A stretch of 64,000 nucleotides of DNA from Streptomyces fructofermentans (GCF_014651055.1 NZ_BMWD01000020.1:62001-126000), one strand, 5' to 3'. Shown: positions 25,188-34,290, counted from the stretch's first letter. The notes: generated by a model not told the origin, from the letters alone. A program made the numbers and translations.

Positions 25188-25346
25188 GGGCGCAAGCCTA
25201 CCGACGCGGTGCCGCACCTGGACGTGCACGCCGGATTTGCTCGAACAGGTGGCGGAGTCCCCGGGCGCGCCCGAAGGTAGACCCTGCTCACACTTGGGCA
25301 ACCAGGGGTTGATTCTTATTACCGGCGGGTAGCATCATCTTGGCTA

Positions 25347-25366
25347 CTGGTTGGTACGCGAACCAG
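25347..25366. promoter_or_regulatory. operator-like inverted repeat CTGGTT-N8-AACCAG
   Basis: Perfect 6-bp arms, 69 bp upstream of the acyl-CoA dehydrogenase start. A third half-site AACCAG occurs at 25383-25388. A possible -10 TAGCAT (25330-25335) lies just upstream, so a bound repressor would block the transcription start. Confidence 0.55.
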
Positions 25367-25434
25367 ATGCGCACCAGAGTCGAACCAGGTACGAGGACTC
25401 ACCACCTCCCCGATCCCTTTACGGAGCCGTCGCC

Positions 25435-27261
25435 ATGGGGCACTACAAGTCGAATCTCCGCGACATCGAGTTCAACCTCTTCGAGGTGCTCGGGCGCGAC
25501 AAGCTGTACGGCACCGGCCCGTTCGCGGAGATGGACACCGAGACCGCCAGGAGCATCCTCGACGAGCTGACCCGCCTCTCGGAGAACGAGCTGGCCGAGT
25601 CGTTCACCGACGCCGACCGCAACCCGCCGGTCTTCGACCCGGAGACCAACACCGCGCCCGTGCCGGCGTCCTTCAAGAAGTCCTACCAGGCCTTCATGGA
25701 CTCCGAGTACTGGCGGCTGGGGCTGCCCGAGGAGATCGGCGGCACCACCGCGCCCCGCTCCCTCATCTGGGCGTACGCGGAGCTGGTGCTCGGCGCGAAC
25801 CCGGCGGTCTGGATGTACTCCTCGGGCCCGGCGTTCGCCGGCATCCTCTTCGAGGAGGGCACCGAGGTCCAGAAGCACATCGCGAAGATCGCCGTCGACA
25901 AGCAGTGGGGCTCCACCATGGTGCTCACCGAGCCGGACGCCGGCTCGGACGTGGGCGCCGGCCGCACCAAGGCGGTCGAGCAGGAGGACGGCTCCTGGCA
26001 CATCGAGGGCGTGAAGCGGTTCATCACGTCCGGTGAGCACGACATGTCGGAGAACATCCTCCACTACGTCCTCGCCCGCCCCGAGGGCGCCGGCCCCGGC
26101 ACCAAGGGCCTCTCCCTCTTCCTCGTGCCCAAGTACGAGTTCGACTTCGAGACCGGCGAGCTGGGCGAGCGCAACGGCGCCTACGCCACGAACGTCGAGC
26201 ACAAGATGGGCCTCAAGGCCTCCAACACGTGCGAGATGACCTTCGGCGACCGCCACCCCGCCAAGGGCTGGCTCATCGGCGACAAGCACGACGGCATCCG
26301 CCAGATGTTCCGCATCATCGAGTTCGCCCGCATGATGGTCGGCACGAAGGCGATCTCCACGCTCTCCACCGGCTACCTGAACGCGCTGGAGTACGCCAAG
26401 GAGCGCGTGCAGGGCCCCGACCTCGCGCAGTTCATGGACAAGACCGCGCCCAAGGTCACCATCACGCACCACCCGGACGTGCGCCGCTCGCTGATGACGC
26501 AGAAGGCGTACGCCGAGGGCATGCGCGCCCTGGTGCTGCACACCGCCGCGATCCAGGACGAGATCCAGGTCAAGGAGGCCGGCGGCGAGGACGCCTCGGC
26601 CCTCGAAGCCATGAACGACCTGCTCCTGCCGATCGTGAAGGGCTACGGCTCCGAGAAGGGCTACGAGCAGCTCGCCCAGTCGCTGCAGACCTTCGGCGGC
26701 TCCGGCTTCCTGCAGGAGTACCCGATCGAGCAGTACATCCGCGACGCCAAGATCGACACCCTGTACGAGGGCACGACCGCGATCCAGGGCCAGGACTTCT
26801 TCTTCCGCAAGATCGTCCGCAACCAGGGCGCCGCGCTGAACTCGCTCGCCGAGGACATCAAGAAGTTCCTGGCGCTCGGCACCGGCGGCGAGGAGCTGTC
26901 CGGCGCCCGCGAGCACCTCGCCAAGGCGGCCGTCGAGCTGGAGGCGATCGTCGGACTGATGCTCACCGACCTCGCGGCCACCGAGCAGGACGTCAAGAAC
27001 ATCTACAAGGTCGGCCTCAACACCACCCGCCTCCTGATGGCCTCCGGCGACGTCGTCGTCGGCCACCTGCTCCTCAAGGGCGCGGCCGTCGCCGCCGAGA
27101 AGCTGGAGACCGCCCCGGCCAAGGACAAGGCCTTCTACACCGGCAAGATCGCGGCGGCGAAGTTCTTCGCGGCCAACGTCCTGCCGGGCGTCACCGGCGC
27201 GCGCAAGCTCGCCGAGGCCGTCGAGCTCGACCTGATGGAGCTGGACGAGGCCGCCTTCTAG
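25435..27261 (+). CDS. acyl-CoA dehydrogenase (long, FadE type)
   Basis: Flavoenzyme for the first step of beta-oxidation, 608 aa, of the long class with extra N- and C-terminal regions. N-terminal helical domain carries MGHYKSNLRDIEFNLFEVLG, the middle beta domain TEPDAGSDVGAG and GVKRFITSGEHD, and the C-terminal helices YEGTTAIQGQDFFFRKIVR with the likely catalytic Glu in YEGTT. The extra C-terminal ~110 residues include TARKLAEAVELDLMELDE-like helices. ATG 25435 has GGAG 8-11 nt upstream and is the family N-terminus. Upstream lies an inverted repeat (25347-25366), probably bound by a TetR-type repressor of lipid metabolism. No partner beta-oxidation gene is adjacent. Confidence 0.93.
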   Translation: MGHYKSNLRDIEFNLFEVLGRDKLYGTGPFAEMDTETARSILDELTRLSENELAESFTDADRNPPVFDPETNTAPVPASFKKSYQAFMDSEYWRLGLPEEIGGTTAPRSLIWAYAELVLGANPAVWMYSSGPAFAGILFEEGTEVQKHIAKIAVDKQWGSTMVLTEPDAGSDVGAGRTKAVEQEDGSWHIEGVKRFITSGEHDMSENILHYVLARPEGAGPGTKGLSLFLVPKYEFDFETGELGERNGAYATNVEHKMGLKASNTCEMTFGDRHPAKGWLIGDKHDGIRQMFRIIEFARMMVGTKAISTLSTGYLNALEYAKERVQGPDLAQFMDKTAPKVTITHHPDVRRSLMTQKAYAEGMRALVLHTAAIQDEIQVKEAGGEDASALEAMNDLLLPIVKGYGSEKGYEQLAQSLQTFGGSGFLQEYPIEQYIRDAKIDTLYEGTTAIQGQDFFFRKIVRNQGAALNSLAEDIKKFLALGTGGEELSGAREHLAKAAVELEAIVGLMLTDLAATEQDVKNIYKVGLNTTRLLMASGDVVVGHLLLKGAAVAAEKLETAPAKDKAFYTGKIAAAKFFAANVLPGVTGARKLAEAVELDLMELDEAAF

Positions 27262-27333
27262 CCCCGCGGCCGGGCCGCCGCCACCCCACCGGCGGCGGAC
27301 ACCCCCCGGCCATCCCCTTTGCACACACCCCCC

Positions 27334-27371
27334 ACGAGGGCCCGTTCCCGTCCCCGGGAACGGGCCCTCGT
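27334..27371 (+). terminator. strong terminator
   Basis: Perfect 17-bp stem (27334-27350 with 27355-27371), 4-nt loop, after the acyl-CoA dehydrogenase. It ends only 19 bp before the next start codon, so the next gene must have its promoter inside or overlapping it. Confidence 0.9.
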
Positions 27372-27390
27372 ACGTCGTTAAGGTGAACCC

Positions 27391-28689
27391 ATGCGCACAC
27401 CGCCCCGCTTCGACCGCGGACACACCGACGACCTCATGTCCTTCCTGGCGGCGAGCCCGTCCCCGTACCACGCGGTGGCCAACGCCGCCGAGCGGCTGGA
27501 GAAGGCGGGCTTCCGGCAGGTCGCCGAGACCGACGCGTGGGACGGGACCAGCGGCGGGAAGTACGTACTGCGCGGCGGCGCGATCGTGGCCTGGTACGTG
27601 CCGGACGGCGCCCTGCCCCACACCCCCTTCCGGATCGTCGGGGCGCACACCGACTCCCCCAACCTGCGTGTCAAGCCCCGCCCGGACAGCGGCGCCCACG
27701 GCTGGCGCCAGGTCGCCGTCGAGATCTACGGCGGCCCGCTGCTGAACTCCTGGCTCGACCGCGACCTCGGCCTCTCCGGGCGCCTGTCGCTGCGCGACGG
27801 CTCCACCCGGCTGGTGAACGTCGACCGGCCGCTGCTGCGCGTCCCCCAGCTCGCCATCCACCTCGACCGCTCCGTCAGCGCCGAGGGCCTCAAGCTCGAC
27901 AAGCAGCGCCACCTCCAGCCCGTCTGGGGCCTGGGCGACACCGTGCGCGACGGCGACCTCGTCCGCTTCCTGGAGGAGGAGGCGGGAGTGGCCGAGGGCG
28001 AGACCAGCGGCTGGGACCTGATGGTCCACTCCGTCGAACCGCCCGCCTACCTGGGCCGCGACCAGGAACTGCTCGCGGGCCCGCGCATGGACAACCTGCT
28101 GTCCGTGCACGCCGCCACGGCGGCGCTGGCGGCCGTCGCGACCGCGGGCGGGTCACCCGGCTTCATCCCGGTCCTCGCGGCGTTCGACCACGAGGAGAAC
28201 GGCTCGCAGTCGGACACCGGGGCGGACGGCCCGCTGCTCGGCACCGTGCTGGAACGCTCTGTCTTCGCCCGCGGCGGCTCGTACGAGGACAGGGCGCGCG
28301 CCTTCGCGGGCACGGTCTGCCTGTCCTCCGACACCGGGCACGCGGTCCACCCGAACTACGCGGAGCGGCACGACCCGACGCACCACCCGCGCGCGGGCGG
28401 CGGTCCGATCCTCAAGGTCAACGTCAACAACCGCTACGCGACGGACGGTTCGGGCCGTGCCGTGTTCGCCGCCGCCTGCGAGAAGGCCGGCGTGCCGCTG
28501 CAGACCTTCGTCTCCAACAACTCGATGCCCTGCGGCACCACCATCGGCCCGATCACCGCGGCCCGGCACGGCATCAAGACCGTCGACATCGGTGTGGCCA
28601 TCCTGTCGATGCACAGCGCGCGCGAACTGTGCGCCGCGGACGACCCGTTCCTGCTCGCGAACTCCCTGGTCGCCTTCCTGGAGGGCTAG
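27391..28689 (+). CDS. M18 family aminopeptidase
   Basis: 432-aa dinuclear zinc aminopeptidase releasing N-terminal residues, usually acidic or hydrophobic, in the cytoplasm; large homododecamers in the family. Metal and catalytic motifs are GAHTDSPNLRVKP (first ligand and catalytic Asp), RMDNLLSV (bridging Asp), FDHEENGSQS (catalytic Glu and ligand) and the terminal LSMHSARE (last His ligand). All are intact and the length is normal. TAAGGT at 27379-27384 can act either as a -10 for a leaderless mRNA (6 nt to ATG) or as an AAGGTG Shine-Dalgarno. Confidence 0.94.
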   Translation: MRTPPRFDRGHTDDLMSFLAASPSPYHAVANAAERLEKAGFRQVAETDAWDGTSGGKYVLRGGAIVAWYVPDGALPHTPFRIVGAHTDSPNLRVKPRPDSGAHGWRQVAVEIYGGPLLNSWLDRDLGLSGRLSLRDGSTRLVNVDRPLLRVPQLAIHLDRSVSAEGLKLDKQRHLQPVWGLGDTVRDGDLVRFLEEEAGVAEGETSGWDLMVHSVEPPAYLGRDQELLAGPRMDNLLSVHAATAALAAVATAGGSPGFIPVLAAFDHEENGSQSDTGADGPLLGTVLERSVFARGGSYEDRARAFAGTVCLSSDTGHAVHPNYAERHDPTHHPRAGGGPILKVNVNNRYATDGSGRAVFAAACEKAGVPLQTFVSNNSMPCGTTIGPITAARHGIKTVDIGVAILSMHSARELCAADDPFLLANSLVAFLEG

Positions 28690-28726
28690 TCGGGCCCGCC
28701 CGCCGGTCCGCTCCGGGAACACCTGT

Positions 28727-28754
28727 CCGGCCCCCCGCCGCATGGAGGGGCCGG
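28727..28754 (+). terminator. possible terminator after the aminopeptidase
   Basis: 8-bp stem (28727-28734 with 28747-28754), 12-nt loop. A perfect 18-bp palindrome, GGTCCGGGTACCCGGACC, follows at 28754-28771. Either or both could stop transcription before the small membrane gene. Confidence 0.45.
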
Positions 28755-28834
28755 GTCCGGGTACCCGGACCGGACCCGGGAACCACACGGTCCCGGGCCC
28801 GGAGCGAGACCGTGTTCAACAGGAGGCGACACCC

Positions 28835-29080
28835 ATGGGCCTGGGCGGGTGCATCATTCTGATCGCCGCAGGAGCGATCCTCACGTTCGCGACCGACTGG
28901 GACATGCAGGGGGTCAACCTCGACCTGGTCGGCATCATCTTCATGATCGTCGGCCTGATCGGTGTGGCGACGTTCACCAGCATCGCCAAGCGGCGGCGGG
29001 TCGCGCCGACCACCACCACGGTGATCGACGAGACCGGCCACACCAACCGGACCGGCTACAGCGACGGCTACGGCGCCTGA
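28835..29080 (+). CDS. small two-helix membrane protein (DUF6458-like)
   Basis: 81 aa. Two membrane helices (~3-22 and ~30-52) are joined by a short loop WDMQGVNLDLVG, then a basic stretch KRRR and a Thr-rich polar tail with an RTGYSDGYGA end. This matches the small DUF6458 family of actinobacterial membrane proteins. AGGAGG at 28821-28826 is a strong ribosome-binding site, 8 nt from the ATG. Function unknown; probably monocistronic. Confidence 0.82.
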   Translation: MGLGGCIILIAAGAILTFATDWDMQGVNLDLVGIIFMIVGLIGVATFTSIAKRRRVAPTTTTVIDETGHTNRTGYSDGYGA

Positions 29081-29159
29081 CCGTCCCCCGGCGCCGGAGC
29101 GCCGACCGCGCCGCGGTCGGTCCACTGCTCGCGGCTCCGGCAGTTCCCGGGCGGCGGCG

Positions 29160-31007
29160 TCAGTCGTCCGTCCCGGTGAGCACGAGCGGCAGCCGGTCCG
29201 TCCCGCCCCCGGCGGTGCGGACCGGCACCTCCCAGTCCTGCCGGTGGACGCGGCAGGCCGGATGCTCCTCCCCGGTGGAGCCGTCGTCGCACGAGGCGGC
29301 GCTCGCGGAGACGTGCAGCACGCCCCCCGCGACCGCGGGGTCCAGCTCCAGGACCCGGGCGAGGTCCGTGCCGGCGCCGCCGCCCGCGACCAGCAGGTCC
29401 GGCGGGGTGGACGAGACCAGCAGCCTGGTCGACGGGCCGTACCGCGTGTCGGGCCGCTGCCCCTGCGGGGCCCGGAACTCCACGTCCAGCCGCAGGGGGC
29501 CGGGCGCCACCTCCGTCACCTCGCGTCCGGTGCGCCGCGCGTCCGACCCGGCCCGTACCGCCTCCTCCGGGAGCCGCAGCCGGGTCAGCCGGTGCCGCGC
29601 CGACTCCACGACCACGAGGTCGTCGCCGACGAGCACTGCGCCCGACGGCTCCCGCACGTCCGTGGCCAGGGTGGTCACCTCGCCGCTCGCCGGATCGTAG
29701 CGGCGCACCGCGTCGTTGTACGTGTCGCAGACGGCGACCGAGCCGTCGGGCAGCGCGGTGACGCCCAGGGGGTGCTGGAACAGCGCCCGCTCCGCGGGAC
29801 CGTCCCGGAGGCCGAAGTCGAACAGCCCCGTGCCGACGGCCGTACGGACCTCGCCGTCGAGGCCCACCCGGCGCAGGGCGCTCGTCTCCGAGTCCGCCAC
29901 CCACAGCCCGTCCGGGGTCGCCGCGAGACCGGACGGCTGCGCGAACCACGCCTCGCCGGCCGGACCGTCGACCAGCCCCTCGTCGCCGGTGCCCGCCACG
30001 ACGGCGACGGTCCCCTCTCCCGACGCGCCCTCCGAGGGGGAGTACGCCCACAGCTGGTGGATGCCCGCCATGGCGATCCACACCCTCCCGCCGAACACCG
30101 CCACGTCCCACGGCGAGGACAGATCCGTCCCGCGGGCCGGACCGGACGTGGGCGAGCCCCGCCACCACTGGCGCCCCGTCCCGGCGAGCGTCGAGACCAC
30201 GCCGGACACCGGATCGAAGCGGCGCAGCGCGTGGTTCACGGTGTCGGCGACGACCACCGCGCCGTCGTCGAGCAGGGCCAGCCCCTGCGGCTCGCTGAAC
30301 CGCGCCGTACCGGAGGGGCCGTCGGCGAACCCCCGCGTGCCCGAGCCGATCCGCCGCAGCACCGTCTCCCCGTCCGGCGCCAGCTCCACGAGCCGGTGCC
30401 GCGTGGTGTCGCTGACCAGGAGGGTGCCGGACGGCAGCAGCAGCGCCTTGCCCGGGAAGCGCAGGACCGTCGGCTCCGGTTCCGGCGCCACGTAGGGCCC
30501 CTCGCCCCGCCGCAGCGTCCCCTTCGCCCCGTGCTCGGCCTCCAGCTCCGTCACGAGCCCGTCGATGGCGTCCACGTGCCCCTCGCCCGAGTGCTGCGCG
30601 ACCACGTACCCCTCGGGGTCGACGACGACGAGCGTGGGCCAGGCCCGCACGGCGTACTGCTTCCAGGTCGCGAGGTCGGGGTCGTCGAGGACCGGGTGCG
30701 CCACGCCGTACCGCTCGACGGCGTCCGCGACCGCCGAGTGCTCGGCCTCGTGGGCGAACTTCGGCGAGTGCACGCCGATGACCACGAGCGTGTCGCGGTG
30801 CTTCTCCTCCAGGGCCCGGAGCTCGTCGACGACGTGCAGGCAGTTCACGCAGCAGAAGGTCCAGAAGTCCAGCACGACCACACGTCCCCGCAGGCCGGCG
30901 AGGGTGAGGTCGTCCCCTCCCGTGTTGAGCCAGCCGCCCCTGCCGACCAGCTCGGGCGCCCGGACGCGGACGCGGCGGGGGGCGGGCGCGGGCGTGGAGG
31001 CGTTCAT
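29160..31007 (-). CDS. NHLRC2-like thioredoxin-domain protein with NHL repeats
   Basis: 615 aa, no signal peptide. An N-terminal thioredoxin-like domain (~10-160) carries WTFCCVNC (C52, C53, C56): the CCxxC of NHLRC2-type proteins rather than plain CxxC. NHL beta-propeller repeats (~180-470) follow, with recurring units such as FSEPQGLALLDDGAVVVADTVN and FQHPLGVTALPDGSVAVCDTYND. A C-terminal beta domain of ~130 residues completes it. The combination is conserved from bacteria to animals, with an unclear biochemical role; thiol redox or scaffold function is inferred. Same strand as, and upstream of nothing but, its own gene; the cupin gene starts a separate unit. Confidence 0.9.
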   Translation of the reverse strand: MNASTPAPAPRRVRVRAPELVGRGGWLNTGGDDLTLAGLRGRVVVLDFWTFCCVNCLHVVDELRALEEKHRDTLVVIGVHSPKFAHEAEHSAVADAVERYGVAHPVLDDPDLATWKQYAVRAWPTLVVVDPEGYVVAQHSGEGHVDAIDGLVTELEAEHGAKGTLRRGEGPYVAPEPEPTVLRFPGKALLLPSGTLLVSDTTRHRLVELAPDGETVLRRIGSGTRGFADGPSGTARFSEPQGLALLDDGAVVVADTVNHALRRFDPVSGVVSTLAGTGRQWWRGSPTSGPARGTDLSSPWDVAVFGGRVWIAMAGIHQLWAYSPSEGASGEGTVAVVAGTGDEGLVDGPAGEAWFAQPSGLAATPDGLWVADSETSALRRVGLDGEVRTAVGTGLFDFGLRDGPAERALFQHPLGVTALPDGSVAVCDTYNDAVRRYDPASGEVTTLATDVREPSGAVLVGDDLVVVESARHRLTRLRLPEEAVRAGSDARRTGREVTEVAPGPLRLDVEFRAPQGQRPDTRYGPSTRLLVSSTPPDLLVAGGGAGTDLARVLELDPAVAGGVLHVSASAASCDDGSTGEEHPACRVHRQDWEVPVRTAGGGTDRLPLVLTGTDD

Positions 31008-31086
31008 ACGACAAGGGTGCCACCGGGGCGGGCGGGGCGCCCCGGGCCCGTCCGCGAGGGCGGTCCCGGAGCGGCCCGGGCGGCCC

Positions 31087-31497
31087 TCAGGGAGCGCGGA
31101 GGCCCGGGGGCAGGCCGTGGCCCGTCGTCGCGTCCACGTGGTCCGGCACCTCGTCGTGGCGGTCCCCGACCGTGAGGGTTCCGCTGGGCTCGAACATCAG
31201 GATCGCGGCGCCGGACGGGGAACTCGGCCGGTGCTCGGTGCCGCGCGGGACGGTGAAGACCGAGCCGCGCGGCAGGACCACCGTGCGCTCGCCGCCGGGC
31301 CCGCGCAGCGCGATGCGCAGTTCGCCCTCCAGCACCAGGAAGAACTCGTCGGTGTGGTCGTGGGTGTGCCAGACGTGGTCGCCCTCGACCTTGGCGAGGC
31401 GTACGTCGTAGTCGTTGACCGTGGTGACGATGCGGGGACTCCACAGGGCGTCGAAGGAGGCGAGGGCGGCGGCGAGCGGAACGGGTTCGTCGGTCAT
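31087..31497 (-). CDS. cupin domain protein
   Basis: 136-aa single-domain cupin. Motif 1 is HTHDHTDEFFLVLEGEL (metal ligands H-x-H...E) and motif 2 is PRGTEHRPSSP, both complete, so it should bind a divalent metal. The ~20-residue tail is Gly/Asp-rich. It is divergent from a GlxA-type AraC regulator with 52 bp between starts, which suggests the regulator controls it. Cupins of this size act as isomerases, dioxygenases or small-molecule sensors; the substrate is unknown. Confidence 0.85.
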   Translation of the reverse strand: MTDEPVPLAAALASFDALWSPRIVTTVNDYDVRLAKVEGDHVWHTHDHTDEFFLVLEGELRIALRGPGGERTVVLPRGSVFTVPRGTEHRPSSPSGAAILMFEPSGTLTVGDRHDEVPDHVDATTGHGLPPGLRAP

Positions 31498-31549
31498 GGC
31501 CCCATCGTCCGCGTGGCGGCCCGCGCCCGGCCAGTGCTAGAAATCGCGC

Positions 31550-32575
31550 ATGCCGCAACGATCCTCTCGGCCCGCGCGGCCCCACCGGGTCGCCGTCGTC
31601 GTCGACGAGGGCACGAACCCCTTCGAAGTGGGCGTCGCGACAGAGCTGTTCGGGCTGCCGCGGCCCGAACTCGGCCTGCCGGAGCCGCTGTACGCGCTGA
31701 CGCTGTGCGCGCCCGTGCCCGAGGTGCGCATGAACCACGGGTTCTTCACGCTGAGCGGTGTGCCCGGACTGGACGCGGCGGACGACGCCGACACCCTCGT
31801 CGTGCCCGGCCGCCCCGACAACGTCGTACCGCGGTCCCCGGCCGTGCTCGACGCGATCCGGCGCACCCACGCGCGGGGCGCCCGCGTCGTGAGCCTGTGC
31901 ACGGGCAGTTTCGCCCTCGCGGAGGCCGGACTGCTCGACGGGCGCCGGGCCACCACGCACTGGCGCTGGGCGGCCCTGTTCCGCAGGCTGCACCCGAAGG
32001 TCCTCCTCGAGCCGGACGTGCTCTTCGTCGACGAGGGGAACGACGGCGGGGCGGGCGGGGCCGTGCTGACGGCGGCGGGCAGCGCGGCGGCGCTGGACCT
32101 CGGGCTGCACATCGTGCGGCGCGACCACGGCGCGGAGATCGCCAACGCCGTGTCCCGGCGGCTCGTGTTCGCCGCCCATCGCGGCGGCGGGCAGCGGCAG
32201 TTCGTCGAGCGTCCCGTGCCCGACGTGCCCGACGCGTCGCTGGCGCCGCTGCTGGCGTGGGCCCGTGAGCGGATCGGCGAGCCGCTCACGGTCGCGGACC
32301 TGGCGGCACGGGCGGCGGTCAGCCCGGCCACCCTGCACCGGCGTTTCCGTGCCCAGCTGGGCACGACACCGCTGGGCTGGCTGACCGGCGAACGGGTGAC
32401 CCTCGCCTGCCGGCTCATCGAGCGCGGCGAGGAACGGCTCGACGTCGTGGCGCGGCGCAGCGGCCTGGGCACCGCCGCCAACCTGCGCGAACGGCTGCGG
32501 CGGGAGACGGGGCTCAGCCCGTCGGCCTATCGGCGGCGTTTCGGCCCGGCCCACGGGGAACCGCTGAGGGCATGA
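31550..32575 (+). CDS. GlxA family AraC-type transcriptional regulator
   Basis: 341 aa. An N-terminal DJ-1/PfpI-like domain (~12-185) has the nucleophile-elbow sequence SLCTGSFALAEAGLL. A C-terminal AraC double HTH (~225-330) carries LTVADLAARAAVSPATLHRRFRAQLGTTPLGWL and the terminal GLSPSAYRRRF. ATG 31550 follows TAGAAA (31538-31543) by 6 nt, so leaderless transcription is likely. Its stop overlaps the next start by 4 bp (ATGA). Divergent from the cupin gene, its probable target. Ligand unknown. Confidence 0.9.
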   Translation: MPQRSSRPARPHRVAVVVDEGTNPFEVGVATELFGLPRPELGLPEPLYALTLCAPVPEVRMNHGFFTLSGVPGLDAADDADTLVVPGRPDNVVPRSPAVLDAIRRTHARGARVVSLCTGSFALAEAGLLDGRRATTHWRWAALFRRLHPKVLLEPDVLFVDEGNDGGAGGAVLTAAGSAAALDLGLHIVRRDHGAEIANAVSRRLVFAAHRGGGQRQFVERPVPDVPDASLAPLLAWARERIGEPLTVADLAARAAVSPATLHRRFRAQLGTTPLGWLTGERVTLACRLIERGEERLDVVARRSGLGTAANLRERLRRETGLSPSAYRRRFGPAHGEPLRA

Positions 32576-33066
32576 CCTATCTCGTGCGCGACCGGCTCCT
32601 GGGTTTCGGTGACGACTACTGGATCGAGGACGAGCAGGGCCGCAAGGCCTTCCTCGTCGACGGCAAGGCGATGCGGCTGCGGGACACCTTCGAGCTGAAG
32701 GATCCGCGGGGCCGGGTCCTCATCGACTTCCACAAGAAGATGCTCGCCCTGCGGGACACGATGGTCGTCGAGCGGGACGGCGAGCCCCTGGCGACCATCC
32801 GCAGGAAGCGGCTGTCGCTGCTGCGCAACCACTACCGCGTGGCACTCGCCGACGGCTCCGAACTCGACGTCAGCGGGAAGGTCCTCGACCGCGAGTTCGT
32901 CGTCGAGTACGACGGGGAGCTGCTGGCCCACATCTCGCGCCGATGGCTGCGGGTGCGGGAGACGTACGGCGTCGACGTCGTACGGGAGGACGCGGACCCG
33001 GCGCTGCTCATCGCGGTGGCGGTGTGCGTGATCCACCTCGCGGAGAAGGAGCGCGAGGACGACTGA
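32572..33066 (+). CDS. LURP-one-related (tubby/scramblase-like) protein
   Basis: 164 aa. It matches the LURP-one/scramblase-like beta-barrel family: MTYLVRDRLLGFGDDYWIEDEQG start, KAMRLRDTFELKD, and a C-terminal hydrophobic helix ending in charged residues (ALLIAVAVCVIHLAEKERED). Bacterial members have no established function; membrane association is inferred from the C-terminal helix. It starts in the stop codon of the GlxA regulator (ATGA overlap), so it is translated from the same mRNA. Confidence 0.85.
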   Translation: MTYLVRDRLLGFGDDYWIEDEQGRKAFLVDGKAMRLRDTFELKDPRGRVLIDFHKKMLALRDTMVVERDGEPLATIRRKRLSLLRNHYRVALADGSELDVSGKVLDREFVVEYDGELLAHISRRWLRVRETYGVDVVREDADPALLIAVAVCVIHLAEKEREDD

Positions 33067-33474
33067 CCCGGCCGGGGGGGCGCCGACCGGCGGAGCCGGA
33101 AGCCGGGACGCCGCCGCTCCACGAGCCGGGGCCCCGGGTCGGGGGGTCCGGCCCGCGCACGGACGGTGACCCCATGGGCGACGCGTCGGGCTCAAGGAGG
33201 TGCGGGGCGCGTCGCCGCGTGAGGGAGTGCCGTCGGGGCGTCCGGCCGACCCGGCGGCGGGACAGCGGGGCAGCGGGCCTGGGGCTTCGGGCCGTCCGGC
33301 GTCCGGGGCGTTCGGCCGTCCGGGCGTTCGGCCCCGGCCGCCGGGGCGCGAGCCGTCCGGCCTCGGTCCCGCCCGGTGCCGGGCGTCGGCCCTCGCGGCG
33401 GGGCCGCCGACAACAGGCCGTCAGCGACGAGGCATCAGCGCCGAGCCGTCAGGAGGGGCCGTCAGGGAAGGCCG
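33067..33474. other. non-coding gap (408 bp), GC-rich short repeats
   Basis: No credible ORF. Contains imperfect GGCGTTCGGCC/CGTCCGG runs at about 33285-33360, and four copies of GCCGTCAG starting at 33417, 33445, 33458 and 33471. The last copy reaches into the nitrilase stop region. No recognised regulatory element. Confidence 0.6.
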
Positions 33475-34290
33475 TCAGCGGCGAGGTGTCTCCAGGCCCA
33501 GCAGGCGGTCCTTCAGCGCGGGGAACTGCTCACGGGTGGCGGCGACCTTCGCGGCGTCGAACTCGACCGTGAGCACCTGCTCGCCGGGGCCCGCCTCCGC
33601 CAGGACCTCGCCCCAGGGGTCCACCACGATCGAGTGGCCGGCCTGCGGAACCCCCGCGTGCGCTCCGGCCGTTCCGCAGGCGAGGACGTACGCCTGGTTC
33701 TCGACCGCCCGCGCCCGGGCGAGCAGGGTCCAGTGCGCGCGGCGCCGCTCGGGCCAGCCGGCCGGGACGACCAGGGTCTCGGCCCCGGCGTCGACGAGCC
33801 CGCGGAAGAGTTCGGGGAAGCGGAGGTCGTAGCAGGTGGCGAGGCCGAGCGTGGTCTCCGGGAGGCCCACCGTGACGAGTTCGGAGCCCGCGCCCATCAG
33901 CACGGCCTCGCCCTTGTCGAAGCCGAAGCGGTGGATCTTCCGGTAGGCGGCGGCCCGTGCGCCGTCGGGTGAGAACACCAGGGAGGTGTTGTAGAGGGCG
34001 CCGCCCCCGGAGGAGCCGTCCCCTGCCGGGACCCGTTCGGGGATCGAGCCCGCGTGCAGCCAGACCCCCGCGTCGGCCGCCGCCTCGGCCATCAGCTCGT
34101 ACGTGGGCCCGTGCAGCGGTTCCGCCTCGGCCTCGAACGACTCGAACGCGAAGGCTCCGGTCGTCCACAGTTCGGGCAGGACCACCAGGTCGGCACCGGC
34201 CTGCTCCCTCACCAGCGAGGCGACTCTCCGCCTGCGGGAGTGCACCGATTCGTCCTCGTCTACGGCGATCTGGAGCAGAGAGGCGCGCAC
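33475..34290 (-). CDS. nitrilase-superfamily carbon-nitrogen hydrolase
   Basis: Cytoplasmic amidase-type enzyme, 271 aa. The Glu-Lys-Cys triad is clear: E40 in VVLPELW, K118 in YRKIHRFG, C153 in CYDLRFPELFR. The closest family pattern is that of omega-amidase/Nit2-like or YafV-like enzymes, which hydrolyse small amides such as 2-oxosuccinamate or deaminated glutathione; exact substrate uncertain. Start GTG 34290 gives VRASLLQIAVDEDE, the family N-terminus; the extra 40 residues of the open frame upstream are not conserved-like. Divergent from the maleylpyruvate-isomerase-like gene. Confidence 0.88.
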   Translation of the reverse strand: MRASLLQIAVDEDESVHSRRRRVASLVREQAGADLVVLPELWTTGAFAFESFEAEAEPLHGPTYELMAEAAADAGVWLHAGSIPERVPAGDGSSGGGALYNTSLVFSPDGARAAAYRKIHRFGFDKGEAVLMGAGSELVTVGLPETTLGLATCYDLRFPELFRGLVDAGAETLVVPAGWPERRRAHWTLLARARAVENQAYVLACGTAGAHAGVPQAGHSIVVDPWGEVLAEAGPGEQVLTVEFDAAKVAATREQFPALKDRLLGLETPRR

